From the NCBI RefSeq assembly GCF_030681155.1, contig NZ_JAUXXE010000034.1:122554-186553 (forward strand): a stretch of 64,000 nucleotides of DNA, written 5' to 3'. The DNA is from Phenylobacterium sp. GTDB taxonomy: Bacteria; Pseudomonadota; Alphaproteobacteria; Caulobacterales; Caulobacteraceae. Shown here piece after piece: positions 1 through 9,506 of this stretch (position 1 is the stretch's first letter; each line of letters opens with the position of its first letter). The notes beneath the pieces were generated by a model. That model did no database searches. It saw only the letters and a program-made list of their open reading frames with translations, and was not told the DNA's origin. The position numbers and the translations under genes are program-made.

Positions 1-138
1 AGGCAGCTCAACACCACCCAGGGCGATGCCGGCGGCCGTCCCGCCTACTTCGTCCAGTGGCAGACCAATGACGGCAGGGTGATCATTTTCGTCGTCGACG
101 CCCAGAGCGGGGCGATCATCTCTCGCCAGGGCGGCTAA
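1..138 (+). CDS. C-terminal end of a PepSY-domain protein (5' truncated by window)
   Basis: The reading frame is open from base 1 and stops at TAA 136-138. The visible 45 residues end with the pattern Y-F-V-x-W-x(4)-G-R-V-I-x(3)-V-D-A-x-S-G-x-I-I, which is the last strand pair of a PepSY module (typically a small periplasmic protein with the motif VDAxTGxI). It sits 9 bp before an OmpR-type response regulator, a standard arrangement in which a PepSY protein, a regulator and a kinase form one operon. The start lies outside the window, so length, signal peptide and number of PepSY repeats cannot be given. Confidence 0.6.
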   Translation, partial: RQLNTTQGDAGGRPAYFVQWQTNDGRVIIFVVDAQSGAIISRQGG

Positions 139-147
139 AGGAGCTCC

Positions 148-840
148 ATGCGTATTCTACTTGTTGAGGACGACCCGGACCTGTCGCGCCAACTTAAGTC
201 GGCGCTCGGCGACGCGGGCTATGCGGTCGACCATGCGCCCGACGGCGAAGAGGCCCAATTCCTGGGCGAGACCGAACCCTATGACGCGGTGATCCTGGAT
301 CTTGGCCTGCCAAAGGTGGACGGTGTGTCGGTGCTGGAGCGCTGGCGCCGTGAGAACATGGCCGTGCCGGTGTTGATCCTCACCGCCCGCGGCGCGTGGA
401 GCGAGAAGGTCGCCGGTTTTGACGCCGGCGCCGACGACTACCTCACCAAGCCATTCCATACCGAGGAGTTGCTGGCTCGCTTGCGCGCCCTGCTGCGGCG
501 CTCGGCCGGCCATGCCGCGCCCAGCCTGTCGATCGGCGGCCTGCGCCTGGATCCGCGCGCGGCTCGCGCCAGCGTCAACGGCGAGCCTCTACGCCTGACC
601 TCGCTGGAATATCGTCTGCTGCACTATCTGATGATGCACCAGGGTCGGGTGATCAGCCGCACCGAGTTGGTTGAGCATCTCTACGATCAGGACTTCGACC
701 GCGACTCCAACACCATCGAGGTGTTCATCGGCCGCGTGCGCAAGAAGATTGGCGCCGACCGGATCGAAACCGTCCGGGGTCTTGGCTACCGCCTCACAGC
801 TCCGGCTGACGAACTGGGAAGCGAGGCGGCCAAGCCGTGA
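148..840 (+). CDS. OmpR/PhoP-family two-component response regulator
   Basis: DNA-binding response regulator of 230 residues. The receiver domain (1-115) has the acidic pair E7/D8/D9, the phospho-acceptor D51 in ILDLGLP, T79 in LILTAR and K101 in LTKPF. The C-terminal winged helix (about 125-222) ends in the typical IETVRGLGYRL. An AAGGAGC ribosome site precedes ATG 148. The stop overlaps the GTG start of the downstream kinase gene by 4 bp, so the pair is translationally coupled. The receiver resembles the PhoP/QseB branch; the target genes cannot be read from the sequence. Confidence 0.9.
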   Translation: MRILLVEDDPDLSRQLKSALGDAGYAVDHAPDGEEAQFLGETEPYDAVILDLGLPKVDGVSVLERWRRENMAVPVLILTARGAWSEKVAGFDAGADDYLTKPFHTEELLARLRALLRRSAGHAAPSLSIGGLRLDPRAARASVNGEPLRLTSLEYRLLHYLMMHQGRVISRTELVEHLYDQDFDRDSNTIEVFIGRVRKKIGADRIETVRGLGYRLTAPADELGSEAAKP

Positions 841-2225
841 GCATGGAGGCCCTGCGCCAGCCCTCGCTCGTTCGGCGGCTGGTGATCCTGGCCGCCGGCT
901 GGAGCCTGGCTGTTCTGCTGGTCTCGGCGATCGTCCTGGCCATGCTGTTCCAACAGGCGGCGATCCGGCGGTTCGATCAGGGCCTTTCCGAACTCATCGA
1001 CAACCTGACCGCCGGCACCACCATCGCCGACAAGGGCGAGGTGGTGGCGCCGGCGCTCACCGATCTGCGCGCGCTTCGGGCCTTTTCCGGCAAGTACTGG
1101 CAGATCGCCGAGCCGGGCAAGGACGGCAAGTTGCAGGTCCTGGTCCGGTCTCGTTCGCTGTGGGACAGCGAACTGAAGGCGCCCGCTGACATCGTCACAC
1201 GCTTGGACGCCGCGCCGGGGCGGCCGGTGTCCTACGATACGCGCGGCCCGCTCGACGAGCCGCTGCGCGCCATGGCCACCCAAGCCAAGCTGCCCAACCG
1301 CGCCGCCCCAGTGATCTTCATGGCCGCCGAGGACCGCAGTCCGGTGGACCGCGACGTGCGGGGCTTCATCACCGCCACAGCCGTCGCCTTCCTGCTGCTC
1401 GGGGTGGGCATGATCGCCGCCGTGGTCATCCAGGTTCGGGTCGGCCTGAACCCGCTCTTCGCCCTGCGGCGGGAAGTGGCCGCGGTTCGCCGGGGCAAGG
1501 CCGAGCGCGTGCAGCAGGCCTATCCAACCGAACTCTCGCCGCTGGCCGACGAACTGAACGCCCTGATGGCGCACAACCAGGAAGTGGTCGAACGACAGCG
1601 CACTCATGTCGGTAACCTGGCGCACGCATTGAAGACGCCGCTTTCGGTCATGCTGACCGAGGCGCGGCAGACGGGCGGCGCATTGGCCGACATCGTCGAA
1701 ACCCAGGCCGAGGCCATGCGCCGTCAGGTCGATCACCATCTGCGCCGCGCCCGCGCGGCCGCGCGAACCCAAGGTTCCGGTGAGCGGACTTCGGTGGCCG
1801 ACGTACTGGACGAACTCTCGCGGACCCTGGAGCGGATTTTCCAGGACAAGGGCGTGGAGATCGACTGGGACGCGGAGGATGATCTCTATTTCCTGGGCGA
1901 GCGTCAGGACCTCCTGGAACTGGCCGGCAACGCCATGGAGAACGCGGGCAAGTGGTGCTCCGGCCGTGTCCGTGTGCGCGCCATACCGACCAGCGCCGAG
2001 CGGCTGAAGCTCAGCATCGAGGACGACGGCCCCGGGCTTACCGAGGCCGAGCGCGAGGAGGTCGTCCAGCGCGGCGCCCGGTTGGACGAAAATGCCCCGG
2101 GATCGGGCCTTGGGCTCTCGATCGTCGATGAGCTGGCGCGGGCCTATGGCGGTTCGCTCCGCCTGGGTGAGGCGCGGCTGGGCGGGCTTCTGGTCGAGCT
2201 GGACCTCCCACGCGCTGAGGCCTGA
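837..2225 (+). CDS. Sensor histidine kinase, cognate of the upstream PhoP-type regulator
   Basis: Membrane-bound kinase of 462 residues. One transmembrane helix lies at about 16-40 and a second at about 178-200, enclosing a periplasmic sensor domain of about 135 residues. The HisKA block has H263 within LAHALKTPLS, an arrangement seen in PhoQ-like kinases. The HATPase part carries the N box (NAMENA), the G1 box (EDDGPGL) and the G2 box (GSGLGLSIVDEL). It starts at GTG 837 inside the stop region of the regulator (GTGA overlap). The ligand is unknown; PepSY-regulator-kinase operons often respond to cation or envelope conditions, which is inference here. Confidence 0.88.
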   Translation: MSMEALRQPSLVRRLVILAAGWSLAVLLVSAIVLAMLFQQAAIRRFDQGLSELIDNLTAGTTIADKGEVVAPALTDLRALRAFSGKYWQIAEPGKDGKLQVLVRSRSLWDSELKAPADIVTRLDAAPGRPVSYDTRGPLDEPLRAMATQAKLPNRAAPVIFMAAEDRSPVDRDVRGFITATAVAFLLLGVGMIAAVVIQVRVGLNPLFALRREVAAVRRGKAERVQQAYPTELSPLADELNALMAHNQEVVERQRTHVGNLAHALKTPLSVMLTEARQTGGALADIVETQAEAMRRQVDHHLRRARAAARTQGSGERTSVADVLDELSRTLERIFQDKGVEIDWDAEDDLYFLGERQDLLELAGNAMENAGKWCSGRVRVRAIPTSAERLKLSIEDDGPGLTEAEREEVVQRGARLDENAPGSGLGLSIVDELARAYGGSLRLGEARLGGLLVELDLPRAEA

Positions 2226-2314
2226 TTTCTCAGGTCTTTTTGGAAAACCTTAACCTCACATCCGCAAGGTCGTGTTCGCGTGGGAGTGTGTCCGCGCCTG
2301 GAGCGTTCCCCCGT

Positions 2315-3697
2315 ATGGCCGGCTTGCCCGACGCCAAGATCGACATTGTCCGAACGCTGGTTCGGGACGCGCCTGACAAGGTGGTCGATGGTTTACGCAA
2401 TGCCCTGGCCCTGGTCGATGGCGACACCGCCTTGGCCGGCGTACGAAGAGTGGTGGACGCCGAGGTCGATGATCGCAATCTGCGCAACCGGGTCCTCGAG
2501 CCGGTCGCGCCCTTGTTCGTGGGCGATGGGGCTGCGCCAGACGCGCTGATCTTTCCGGCCCGGGCGCTGACCCTGCTGTGGCGGGGGCTCAAGACCGAGG
2601 CGCCGAACGAAGTCGCCAGCGCCGCACACTTCCTGCTGGACTACCGGCCTGGCGAAAGCTCGAGCGAACCATTTGACGACCTGATCGCGCGGTTGGCGGA
2701 GGGCCTTCAGGTGGGCGAACTGCCGGACTACGCGGCCGCTATCGCGCTGATTGAACAAGCCCGGCCAGGCGGCGTGGAGGTCTTGATCTCCTGCTTGGCC
2801 ATTTCTCCCGCCGTGCGCCGCGCCACGCTACGGCTGCCGGAATGGATCAGGCGCACCACGCCGGAAGGGGCGGCCACCGTTCGCCTTGCCTATCGCGATG
2901 CATGCCGGTTTGGCGCCGACGCCGGCCCAAGTTTCTTCGAGATGCTCGGCGCGCAATTGAACGAGACCTGGACCATCCTGCGCGTCGTGTCCGCGGTGAT
3001 GGACCGCCCGACTGAGGACTATCTGGCCGGCTCAGAACTCTCGGTCTTCGCGACTCGGCTGATGGATCAGATCGACGTCAATCTGAGGGCGGTCGCCGGT
3101 TTCGACCTAGGTGGAGGGCGCGCGTCGGGGGCGGCCGCCGCGGTCATCGTCGAGACCCTGACCCTGCAAATCACCGAGCTGGAGAACGCCATCGACCTGC
3201 GCCGCGACGGCGGTTGGGGCGGGCGAATCCATAAGCAGAAGCAGGCGTTGGCGGGGGTGGTCGAGGGGCGGCTGAGGGAGTTGGCCAAGCTCCAGAGCGC
3301 GGCTCTGCCCAGCCACCGGGTGCGGGTGGCCCGCAGTTTTGTTTCAGAACCCCAACTAATGATCGAGCCGGACGCCAAGCATGTCGACCGCTGCCGAAGC
3401 CTGCTGGCTTTCGCAGCCGGAATCCGAGCCAGCGCCAACTATGGCGGCTTCTCCTCGACGCGCTTCAAGGTGCTGGAGAAGGCGGGAGAAATTCTAGACC
3501 AGTATGTCGAGGACGTGCTGGCCATGGTGCGCGACCACGACGTCGCCGACCGCGAATTGGCCGCGCGCTACCTGCAGGTCGCCGCGGAATTCGCCGAGCC
3601 GATCCATGACGCGCGCGCGGGCGAAATCGTACGTCGGCGCACCGCGACCGCATTGAGCATTGTCAAATCGGAACGGTCTCTTCCGGAAGAACCCTGA
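2315..3697 (+). CDS. Conserved hypothetical protein, helical, cytosolic
   Basis: I do not recognise this 460-residue protein. The frame extends upstream to ATG 2240, but the extra 25 residues are Ser/Arg-rich and unlike the rest; ATG 2315 (MAGLPDAKID) is the more natural start. It has no signal peptide or membrane helix and looks largely alpha-helical, with repeated short amphipathic stretches in the first 250 residues and a more conserved-looking C-terminal half (about 320-440). The gene lies between a two-component pair and the ccm operon, co-directional with both, but with 89 and 62 bp gaps, so it may be its own unit. Confidence 0.65.
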   Translation: MAGLPDAKIDIVRTLVRDAPDKVVDGLRNALALVDGDTALAGVRRVVDAEVDDRNLRNRVLEPVAPLFVGDGAAPDALIFPARALTLLWRGLKTEAPNEVASAAHFLLDYRPGESSSEPFDDLIARLAEGLQVGELPDYAAAIALIEQARPGGVEVLISCLAISPAVRRATLRLPEWIRRTTPEGAATVRLAYRDACRFGADAGPSFFEMLGAQLNETWTILRVVSAVMDRPTEDYLAGSELSVFATRLMDQIDVNLRAVAGFDLGGGRASGAAAAVIVETLTLQITELENAIDLRRDGGWGGRIHKQKQALAGVVEGRLRELAKLQSAALPSHRVRVARSFVSEPQLMIEPDAKHVDRCRSLLAFAAGIRASANYGGFSSTRFKVLEKAGEILDQYVEDVLAMVRDHDVADRELAARYLQVAAEFAEPIHDARAGEIVRRRTATALSIVKSERSLPEEP

Positions 3698-3759
3698 TTT
3701 AGATCGATGCGCCGATTGGCGCTGTAGAACTGCTTCTTCGTTTCGGCTAAACGCGCGCC

Positions 3760-4845
3760 ATGATCGCATTCTGGGTGGTCGCGGGCGTGCTGTCGGCCGC
3801 CTGCGCCGGTGTAATCCTGTCAAGTTCCGCCCGGGCCGCGTCGCGCGCCGGGGCCGCGGACCCGACGACCGCGCTTTACCGCCGTCAGCTTCGAGAAATC
3901 GATGACTTGGCCGATCGCGGACTCATCCCAGAAGCCGAGCGCACCACCACCCATGCCGAGGCTGCGCGCCGTCTGCTCAGCGCCGCCGAGGGGCAGGGAC
4001 AGGCATGGTCCGCGGACACCGCCGTCCGCAAGCCGATCCTGGTCGTCGCGGCGCTGACCCCGCTGCTGGCGCTTTGCGCTTATTTCGCCGTTGGATCGCC
4101 GGGCCTGCCGGACCAGCCTTTCAAGAACCGCGTCGCGATCTGGCGCGATGCCGACCCCGCCTCGCTGGCGCCGCAGGAGATGGCGGTGGTGCTGCAAACC
4201 CTGATCAAGGAGCGCGGCGGCGACGTCGAGGCCTACGGCTATCTGGCCCAAGCCGAGATGGCGTCAGAGAATCCGGCCGGCGCGGCGCGCGCGCTGCGCC
4301 GAGCGATCGAGCTCGACCCGAAGCGCGCCGATCTCTGGGAGGGCCTGGGAGAGGTGCTGATGATCGAGGCCGAAGGCGAGGTTACGCCCCAGGCCGAACG
4401 CGCCTTCCAGGAGGCGCTGAAGCGCGATCCGACGTCGGTCAATGCTCGTTTCCATCTGGCTCGGGGGCTGATTGCCGATGGCGACCAGCAGGCGGGCCTG
4501 GCGGCATGGCGTGCGCTGGTCGCCGACCTGCCGGCCGACGATCCGCGCCGGGCCGCCGTTCAAGCGGCCATCGCCCAGGCCGAGGGCCAACCCGCGCTCG
4601 CCGCCGGCCCCGCGCTTGGCGGCCAGTTGGGCGCGGTTCAGGGCATGGTGGCCAGTCTGGCTGCGCGGCTTGAGGACAATCCCGAGGACCCGGAGGGCTG
4701 GGTTCGTTTGGTGCGCTCGTACGCCGTGCTCGGCGATCAGGCCAATCGAGACGCGACCCTCGCCAAGGCGCGGGCGAAATATGCCGCCAATCCTGACGTC
4801 CTGAAGGATCTTGATCTGGCGGCGAAGACGGAACCGATGCGATGA
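3760..4845 (+). CDS. ccmI: Cytochrome c biogenesis protein CcmI (TPR-type apocytochrome chaperone)
   Basis: 361-residue inner-membrane protein of the System I cytochrome c maturation pathway. It presents apocytochrome c to the haem-ligation machinery. The N-terminus has a membrane helix (about 3-25), a cytoplasmic loop rich in charged residues including YRRQLREID, a second helix (about 88-108), and then tetratricopeptide-like repeats (about 150-350; for example AEMASENPAGAARALRRAIE and LGEVLMIEAEGEV) in the periplasm. It is the first gene of ccmI-ccmE-ccmF-ccmH and overlaps ccmE by 4 bp (ATGA), which supports the assignment. Confidence 0.9.
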   Translation: MIAFWVVAGVLSAACAGVILSSSARAASRAGAADPTTALYRRQLREIDDLADRGLIPEAERTTTHAEAARRLLSAAEGQGQAWSADTAVRKPILVVAALTPLLALCAYFAVGSPGLPDQPFKNRVAIWRDADPASLAPQEMAVVLQTLIKERGGDVEAYGYLAQAEMASENPAGAARALRRAIELDPKRADLWEGLGEVLMIEAEGEVTPQAERAFQEALKRDPTSVNARFHLARGLIADGDQQAGLAAWRALVADLPADDPRRAAVQAAIAQAEGQPALAAGPALGGQLGAVQGMVASLAARLEDNPEDPEGWVRLVRSYAVLGDQANRDATLAKARAKYAANPDVLKDLDLAAKTEPMR

Positions 4846-5336
4846 GTTGGCTGCCCAAGTCCCCGAAGGCGCGCCGACGCCTGACCTTGCTGGCGGCTAT
4901 CGCCCCGGTGCTGGGGCTGGCGGTGGGCCTCACCCTGTGGGGCCTGTCGGACTCGATCTCCTATTTCTACACCCCGGCCCAGGCGGCCGAGGCCAAGCCG
5001 CCGATCGGACGGTCGATCCAACTTGGCGGGCTCGTCGAGGACGGCAGCGTGGTCAAGCACTCTGACGGCCGGGTCGAGTTCACCGTGGCTGACCAACTGG
5101 CCACCACGCGCATCCATTTCTCGGGCGATCTGCCTGACCTGTTCCGCGAGGGGCAAGGCATCGTGGCCACCGGCGCCTTCCGCGCCGATGGCGACTTCGA
5201 GGCCAAGCAGGTCCTGGCCAAGCACGACGAGCGCTACATGCCGCGCGAGATCACCAAGGCGCTGAAGGAACAAGGCGAGTGGCGCGGCGAAGGCGCGCCG
5301 CCGCCCACCTATCAGAGCGGCGCCGCCCAACAATGA
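4842..5336 (+). CDS. ccmE: Haem chaperone CcmE
   Basis: 164-residue periplasmic haem chaperone, anchored by one N-terminal helix (about 13-35). An OB-fold domain (about 55-135) follows. The covalent haem-binding histidine is H128 in the HxxxY motif (LAKHDERYMP). CcmE takes haem from CcmABCD and passes it to CcmF/CcmH for attachment to apocytochrome. It overlaps ccmI and ccmF by 4 bp each. No CcmA-D genes are in the window, so these must be elsewhere in the genome, a common split in alphaproteobacteria. Confidence 0.95.
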   Translation: MSWLPKSPKARRRLTLLAAIAPVLGLAVGLTLWGLSDSISYFYTPAQAAEAKPPIGRSIQLGGLVEDGSVVKHSDGRVEFTVADQLATTRIHFSGDLPDLFREGQGIVATGAFRADGDFEAKQVLAKHDERYMPREITKALKEQGEWRGEGAPPPTYQSGAAQQ

Positions 5337-7306
5337 TCGTCGAAATCGGGTCGTTTTCACTGGCGCTGGCCTTGGCGCTGTCTCTCGCCCAGGCCGTCCT
5401 GGCCGGGGTCGCGCGCGTGCGCCGTTCGGTGGTCCTGGCCGGCGCCGGGCAGGGGGCGGCGCTCGGCGCCTTCGCTTGCCTGCTTATCGCCTTCGCCGCG
5501 CTGATGTACGCCTTCGTGACGTCGGACTTCTCAGTCTCGAACGTTGCTGCAAACTCCCACACCGCCAAGCCGCTGCTTTATCGGGTGGCCGGAACCTGGG
5601 GCAGCCATGAAGGCTCGATGCTGCTGTGGTGTCTCGCCCTGACCGGGTGCGGCGCGGCCGTGGCCGGGGTCGGGCGCAACCTGCCGGCCGGGCTCAAGAC
5701 GCTGACGATCAGCGTCCAGGGGGTGCTGGGCATTCTCTTCCTGGCCTACACGGTCTTTGCTTCAAACCCCTTCGTGCGGCTGGCGCAGCCACCGGTCGAA
5801 GGCCGCTCGCTGAACCCGCTGTTGCAGGACCCGGCGCTCGCCTTCCACCCGCCTATGCTCTACCTCGGCTATGTTGGCATGTCGGTGGTGGTCTCCTTCG
5901 CCGTCGCCGCCCTGATCGAGGGCCGGGTCGATGCGGCCTGGGCGCGCTGGGTTCGTCCCTGGACGCTTGGCGCCTGGAGCGCGCTCACCGTCGGGATCAC
6001 GCTGGGCGCGTTCTGGGCCTATTACGAACTTGGCTGGGGCGGCTGGTGGTTCTGGGACCCGGTCGAGAACGCCAGCTTCATGCCTTGGCTGATCGCCACG
6101 GCTTTGCTGCACTCGGCCATCGTCACCGAAAAGCGCGGCGCGCTATCGGGTTGGACTGTGTTCCTGGCGCTCGCCGCTTTCACCTTCTCCATGCTCGGCG
6201 CCTTCCTGGTGCGCTCGGGGGTGCTGACCTCGGTGCACGCCTTTGCGGTCGATCCCACCCGGGGCGTCCTGCTGCTGGCGATCCTGGGCGTCACGGCCGG
6301 CTCGGCCTTCGCGCTGTTCGCCTGGCGCGCGCCGTTGCTGAAGCAGGGCGGCGTGTTCGCGCCGATCAGCCGTGAGAGCGCGCTGGTCCTGAACAACATC
6401 TTTTTGGCCGCCGCCACCGCAACGGTGCTGCTCGGCACCCTCTATCCGCTGATGCGCGAGGCTGCGACCGGCGAGGCGATCTCCGTTGGACCTCCCTTCT
6501 TCAACCTGACCTTCACCCCGCTGATGGCCGCCCTGGCGATCCTGCTGCCGGCTGGACCGTTGCTGGCCTGGAAGCGCGGCGATCTTCGCGGCGTCATGCA
6601 GCGCCTGTGGGTTGCGGCGGTCATCGCGGTCGCCTGCGGCCTGGCGGCCTTTGCGTTCATCAGCCCGCGCAAGGCTTTCTCCTCGGTCGGAGTCGCCATG
6701 GGGGCTTGGCTGGTGATCGGTTCGCTGGTCGAGATCGCCGAACGGACGCGCGTGTTCCGAACCTCCATCGGCGAGAGCTGGCGGCGGCTGGTCGGCCTGC
6801 CGCGCGGCGCCTGGGGCATGACCCTCGCCCACCTGGGGCTCGGTGTCTTTGTGCTCGGCGCCTGTTTCGAGACCGGCTGGAAGCAGGAAGCCGCCGAGGC
6901 TCTGCCGGTTGGGGGGCGCTTGAACCTTGGCGCCTATCATCTGGTGCTGGACGACGTGCGCGGCATCGAGGGGCCGAACTACGACGCCGAGCGGGGGCAG
7001 CTGCGCGCCTTCAAGGGCGACAAGCAGATCTGCGCGCCGGCTCCGGAGCGGCGGCTGTATCCGACCGGCGGCCAGACGACGTCAGAAGTGGCGATCTGCA
7101 CGCTGGGCATCAGCCATCTCTATGTTGTGCTCGGTGAGCGTCGCCCGGCCGAGGGCGCGCCGGTTTGGCTGGTGCGGGCCTATTGGAACCCCTGGGCGCT
7201 GCTGATCTTCATCGGCCCCGGGATCATGGCCCTGGGCGGTGTGATCTCGCTCAGCGACCGACGGCTGCGCCTGGCTGCGGGGCGCAAGGCGGAGGCTGCG
7301 GCGTGA
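5333..7306 (+). CDS. ccmF: Haem lyase component CcmF
   Basis: 657-residue polytopic inner-membrane protein that, with CcmH and CcmI, ligates haem to CXXCH motifs of apocytochrome c. The tryptophan-rich WWD signature is GWGGWWFWDPVENASF, encoded near 6030-6080. About 14-15 hydrophobic helices can be followed, with a large periplasmic domain near the C-terminus (about 520-610). The chosen start is ATG 5333, overlapping the ccmE stop; an earlier in-frame start at 5279 would only add Arg-rich sequence encoded inside ccmE. The stop overlaps the GTG start of ccmH. Confidence 0.95.
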   Translation: MIVEIGSFSLALALALSLAQAVLAGVARVRRSVVLAGAGQGAALGAFACLLIAFAALMYAFVTSDFSVSNVAANSHTAKPLLYRVAGTWGSHEGSMLLWCLALTGCGAAVAGVGRNLPAGLKTLTISVQGVLGILFLAYTVFASNPFVRLAQPPVEGRSLNPLLQDPALAFHPPMLYLGYVGMSVVVSFAVAALIEGRVDAAWARWVRPWTLGAWSALTVGITLGAFWAYYELGWGGWWFWDPVENASFMPWLIATALLHSAIVTEKRGALSGWTVFLALAAFTFSMLGAFLVRSGVLTSVHAFAVDPTRGVLLLAILGVTAGSAFALFAWRAPLLKQGGVFAPISRESALVLNNIFLAAATATVLLGTLYPLMREAATGEAISVGPPFFNLTFTPLMAALAILLPAGPLLAWKRGDLRGVMQRLWVAAVIAVACGLAAFAFISPRKAFSSVGVAMGAWLVIGSLVEIAERTRVFRTSIGESWRRLVGLPRGAWGMTLAHLGLGVFVLGACFETGWKQEAAEALPVGGRLNLGAYHLVLDDVRGIEGPNYDAERGQLRAFKGDKQICAPAPERRLYPTGGQTTSEVAICTLGISHLYVVLGERRPAEGAPVWLVRAYWNPWALLIFIGPGIMALGGVISLSDRRLRLAAGRKAEAAA

Positions 7307-7740
7307 AGCGTATCCTGGCCATACTGGGCGCAGTGCTCTGCATTGCTGCGGCGTCCGATCCCGCCGACCGGTTGCCCGATCCCGCCCAGGAGGCTCGCGC
7401 GCGGGAGCTGTTCCGCGAAGTCCGCTGCATGGTCTGCCAGAACGAATCCATTGATGATTCGAATGCTGAGCTGGCTGGCGATCTCCGCCGTCTGGTTCGC
7501 GATGAGATCAAGGCGGGCAAGACCGACGATCAGGTCCGGGCGCATCTGACTGATCGGTATGGCGAGTTCGTCCTGCTGAAGCCTGCCTTCTCATGGGGCA
7601 ACGCCGTCCTCTGGGGGGCGCCGTTTGTGGTGGTGGTTCTCGGGCTCTGGCTGCTATTCCGCAGTTTCCGGAATCGCCCGGTGGACGAGGAACTGACCGC
7701 TGACGAGGCCAAACGCCTGGATGGCCTGTCAGACGATTGA
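7303..7740 (+). CDS. ccmH: Cytochrome c maturation thiol oxidoreductase CcmH
   Basis: 145-residue periplasmic protein of System I that keeps apocytochrome cysteines reduced. It starts with GTG 7303 in the ccmF stop (GTGA overlap), has a signal-anchor-like N-terminus, and carries the redox pair C42/C45 in the family motif REVRCMVCQNESI. A single membrane helix lies at about 100-122. The length fits the short CcmH/CcmL form, with the TPR part supplied by the separate ccmI. It is the last gene of the operon. Confidence 0.93.
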   Translation: MKRILAILGAVLCIAAASDPADRLPDPAQEARARELFREVRCMVCQNESIDDSNAELAGDLRRLVRDEIKAGKTDDQVRAHLTDRYGEFVLLKPAFSWGNAVLWGAPFVVVVLGLWLLFRSFRNRPVDEELTADEAKRLDGLSDD

Positions 7741-7900
7741 TACGCGTGACAAGATTGCGCCCAAGAATGAACGCTATGAAGAGCCGAGCGTGACCTAAAC
7801 GTAACTTGAGAGACATTGCGCTCTCAGGCATCGAACCTAGGTTGTCGGGGACGTGCCCGTGTTATGTGACGACGGGCGCCCACAGGGAAATTGAAGGCTA
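7741..7900 (+). promoter_or_regulatory. Intergenic region between ccmH and the degP-type gene
   Basis: This 160-bp gap separates two operons. It holds a small inverted repeat, TGAGAG at 7807-7812 and CTCTCA at 7821-7826, which could be part of the ccmH terminator or an operator; it has no T-tract. The degP promoter should lie here, but I could not find a convincing -35/-10 pair. Confidence 0.3.
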
Positions 7901-9478
7901 ATGACCTCGAAGAAGACCGGTTATCTCCTCGGCGCCCTGGCGGGTGTCGGCGTCGCCACTGCGGCTCTCGCTGGCGCCAACATGGCCGACAACCGATTGG
8001 CCGATTCCACGGTCCAGCGGGGACTGCTGATGAAGACCTCGACGGCGCCGATCTTCGCGCCGCCGCCCGGCGCCCCGCTGTCCTTCGCCGATATCTTCGA
8101 GAAGGTTTCGCCCGCGGTCGTTTCGATCAACGTGACGTCCGACGTCGACGCCTCGGCTCTGCGCCGCATCCCCGGCTTCGAGGGCTTCCCGTTCGCCGTT
8201 CCCGGTCAGCCGGGTGGTGAAGAGGGCGAAGAGGGCCAGCCGCCGGCCCAGGGCCGTGGCGGCCAGCCGCGCCTGCCGAGCCAGCAATCCTCAGGTTCGG
8301 GCTTCTTCATCTCGGGCGACGGTTACATCGTGACCAACAACCACGTCGTGGAGAACGCCAAGGAGATCAAGGTCGTGCTCAAGGACGAGCGCGAACTGGA
8401 CGCCGTGGTCGTCGGCCGCGACGAAGGCACCGACCTGGCGGTCATCAAGGTCAAGGGCACGGGCTTCCCGTTCGTGAACTTCGAGAACGCGGCCAAGCCG
8501 CGCGTCGGCGACTGGGTCATCACCGTCGGCAACCCGTTCGGCCTGGGCGGCACCGCCACCGCCGGGATCATTTCGGCCTATGGCCGTGACATCGGCGAGA
8601 CCTTCGTCGACTTCATCCAGATCGATGCGCCCATCAACCGGGGCAACTCCGGCGGCCCGACCTTCGACGTCTATGGCCGGGTGATCGGGGTCAACACCGC
8701 GATCTTCTCGCCTTCGGGCGGTTCGGTGGGCATCGGCTTCGCCATTCCGGCCGACATCGCCGACTCGATCACCAAGCAGCTCATCTCGGGCGGCAAGATC
8801 ACGCGCGGCTATATCGGCGCCTCCATCCAGAACTTCACCGCCGAGATGGCCGAGGCTCAAGGCCTGGGCGAGCAGCGCGGCGCGATTGTCGCGAACGTGA
8901 CGCCGGGCGGCCCTTCGGACCGCGCCGGCCTGCAGTCGGGCGACATCGTCACCTCGGTGAACGGCGTGAAGGTGAAGACGTCGTCTGAACTGACCCGCGA
9001 AGTCGCCAAGGCCACCGCCGGCGACGTGCTGCGGCTCGACCTGATCCGCGCCGGCAAGCGCAAGGTCGTGGAGGTGCGCTCGGGCGTCCGTCCGACTGAA
9101 CGTGAGTTGGCCGCCAACGACAACACTCAGGGCGGCGGCAAGGGCGGCGGGGCCGAGGGTCCTGGCGCTCAAGCCCAACGTCCGGTCGTGCTGGGCCTGG
9201 CGCTTGCGCCTCTCGACGAGGCTTCGCGCCGCCGGCTGAACCTCGACGCGGCCATTCGCGGGGTGATGATCACCAGCGTCGACCAGTCGTCGGACGCCGC
9301 CCAACGCGGTCTGCGCAAGGACGACGTCATCGTCCAAGCCAGCGGCGAACCGGTGGCGACCGCGGCCGAGTTCTCGGCGGCGGTGACGGCGGCCAAGAAG
9401 GCTGGACGTCCCAGCATCCTGGTCGGCGTCCATCGCGCCGGTCGCACGTCCTTCCTGCCGCTGAAGATTTCCGGCTAG
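7901..9478 (+). CDS. Periplasmic serine protease of the Do/HtrA (DegP/MucD) family
   Basis: 525-residue envelope quality-control protease/chaperone that degrades misfolded periplasmic proteins. An N-terminal membrane or signal segment (about 6-26) is followed by a trypsin-like domain with the triad H148 (TNNHVVENA), D178 (GTDLAVIK) and S250 (NRGNSGGP). Two PDZ domains follow (about 300-385 and 425-520), separated by a Gly-rich linker. A Gly/Glu/Gln-rich insertion (about 100-128) sits in the LA-loop region. The gene precedes a two-component pair by 28 bp, so protease and signalling genes are probably co-transcribed. Confidence 0.93.
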   Translation: MTSKKTGYLLGALAGVGVATAALAGANMADNRLADSTVQRGLLMKTSTAPIFAPPPGAPLSFADIFEKVSPAVVSINVTSDVDASALRRIPGFEGFPFAVPGQPGGEEGEEGQPPAQGRGGQPRLPSQQSSGSGFFISGDGYIVTNNHVVENAKEIKVVLKDERELDAVVVGRDEGTDLAVIKVKGTGFPFVNFENAAKPRVGDWVITVGNPFGLGGTATAGIISAYGRDIGETFVDFIQIDAPINRGNSGGPTFDVYGRVIGVNTAIFSPSGGSVGIGFAIPADIADSITKQLISGGKITRGYIGASIQNFTAEMAEAQGLGEQRGAIVANVTPGGPSDRAGLQSGDIVTSVNGVKVKTSSELTREVAKATAGDVLRLDLIRAGKRKVVEVRSGVRPTERELAANDNTQGGGKGGGAEGPGAQAQRPVVLGLALAPLDEASRRRLNLDAAIRGVMITSVDQSSDAAQRGLRKDDVIVQASGEPVATAAEFSAAVTAAKKAGRPSILVGVHRAGRTSFLPLKISG

Positions 9479-9506
9479 TCTGACGCAACCCTGGGGGCGA
9501 GTCGCG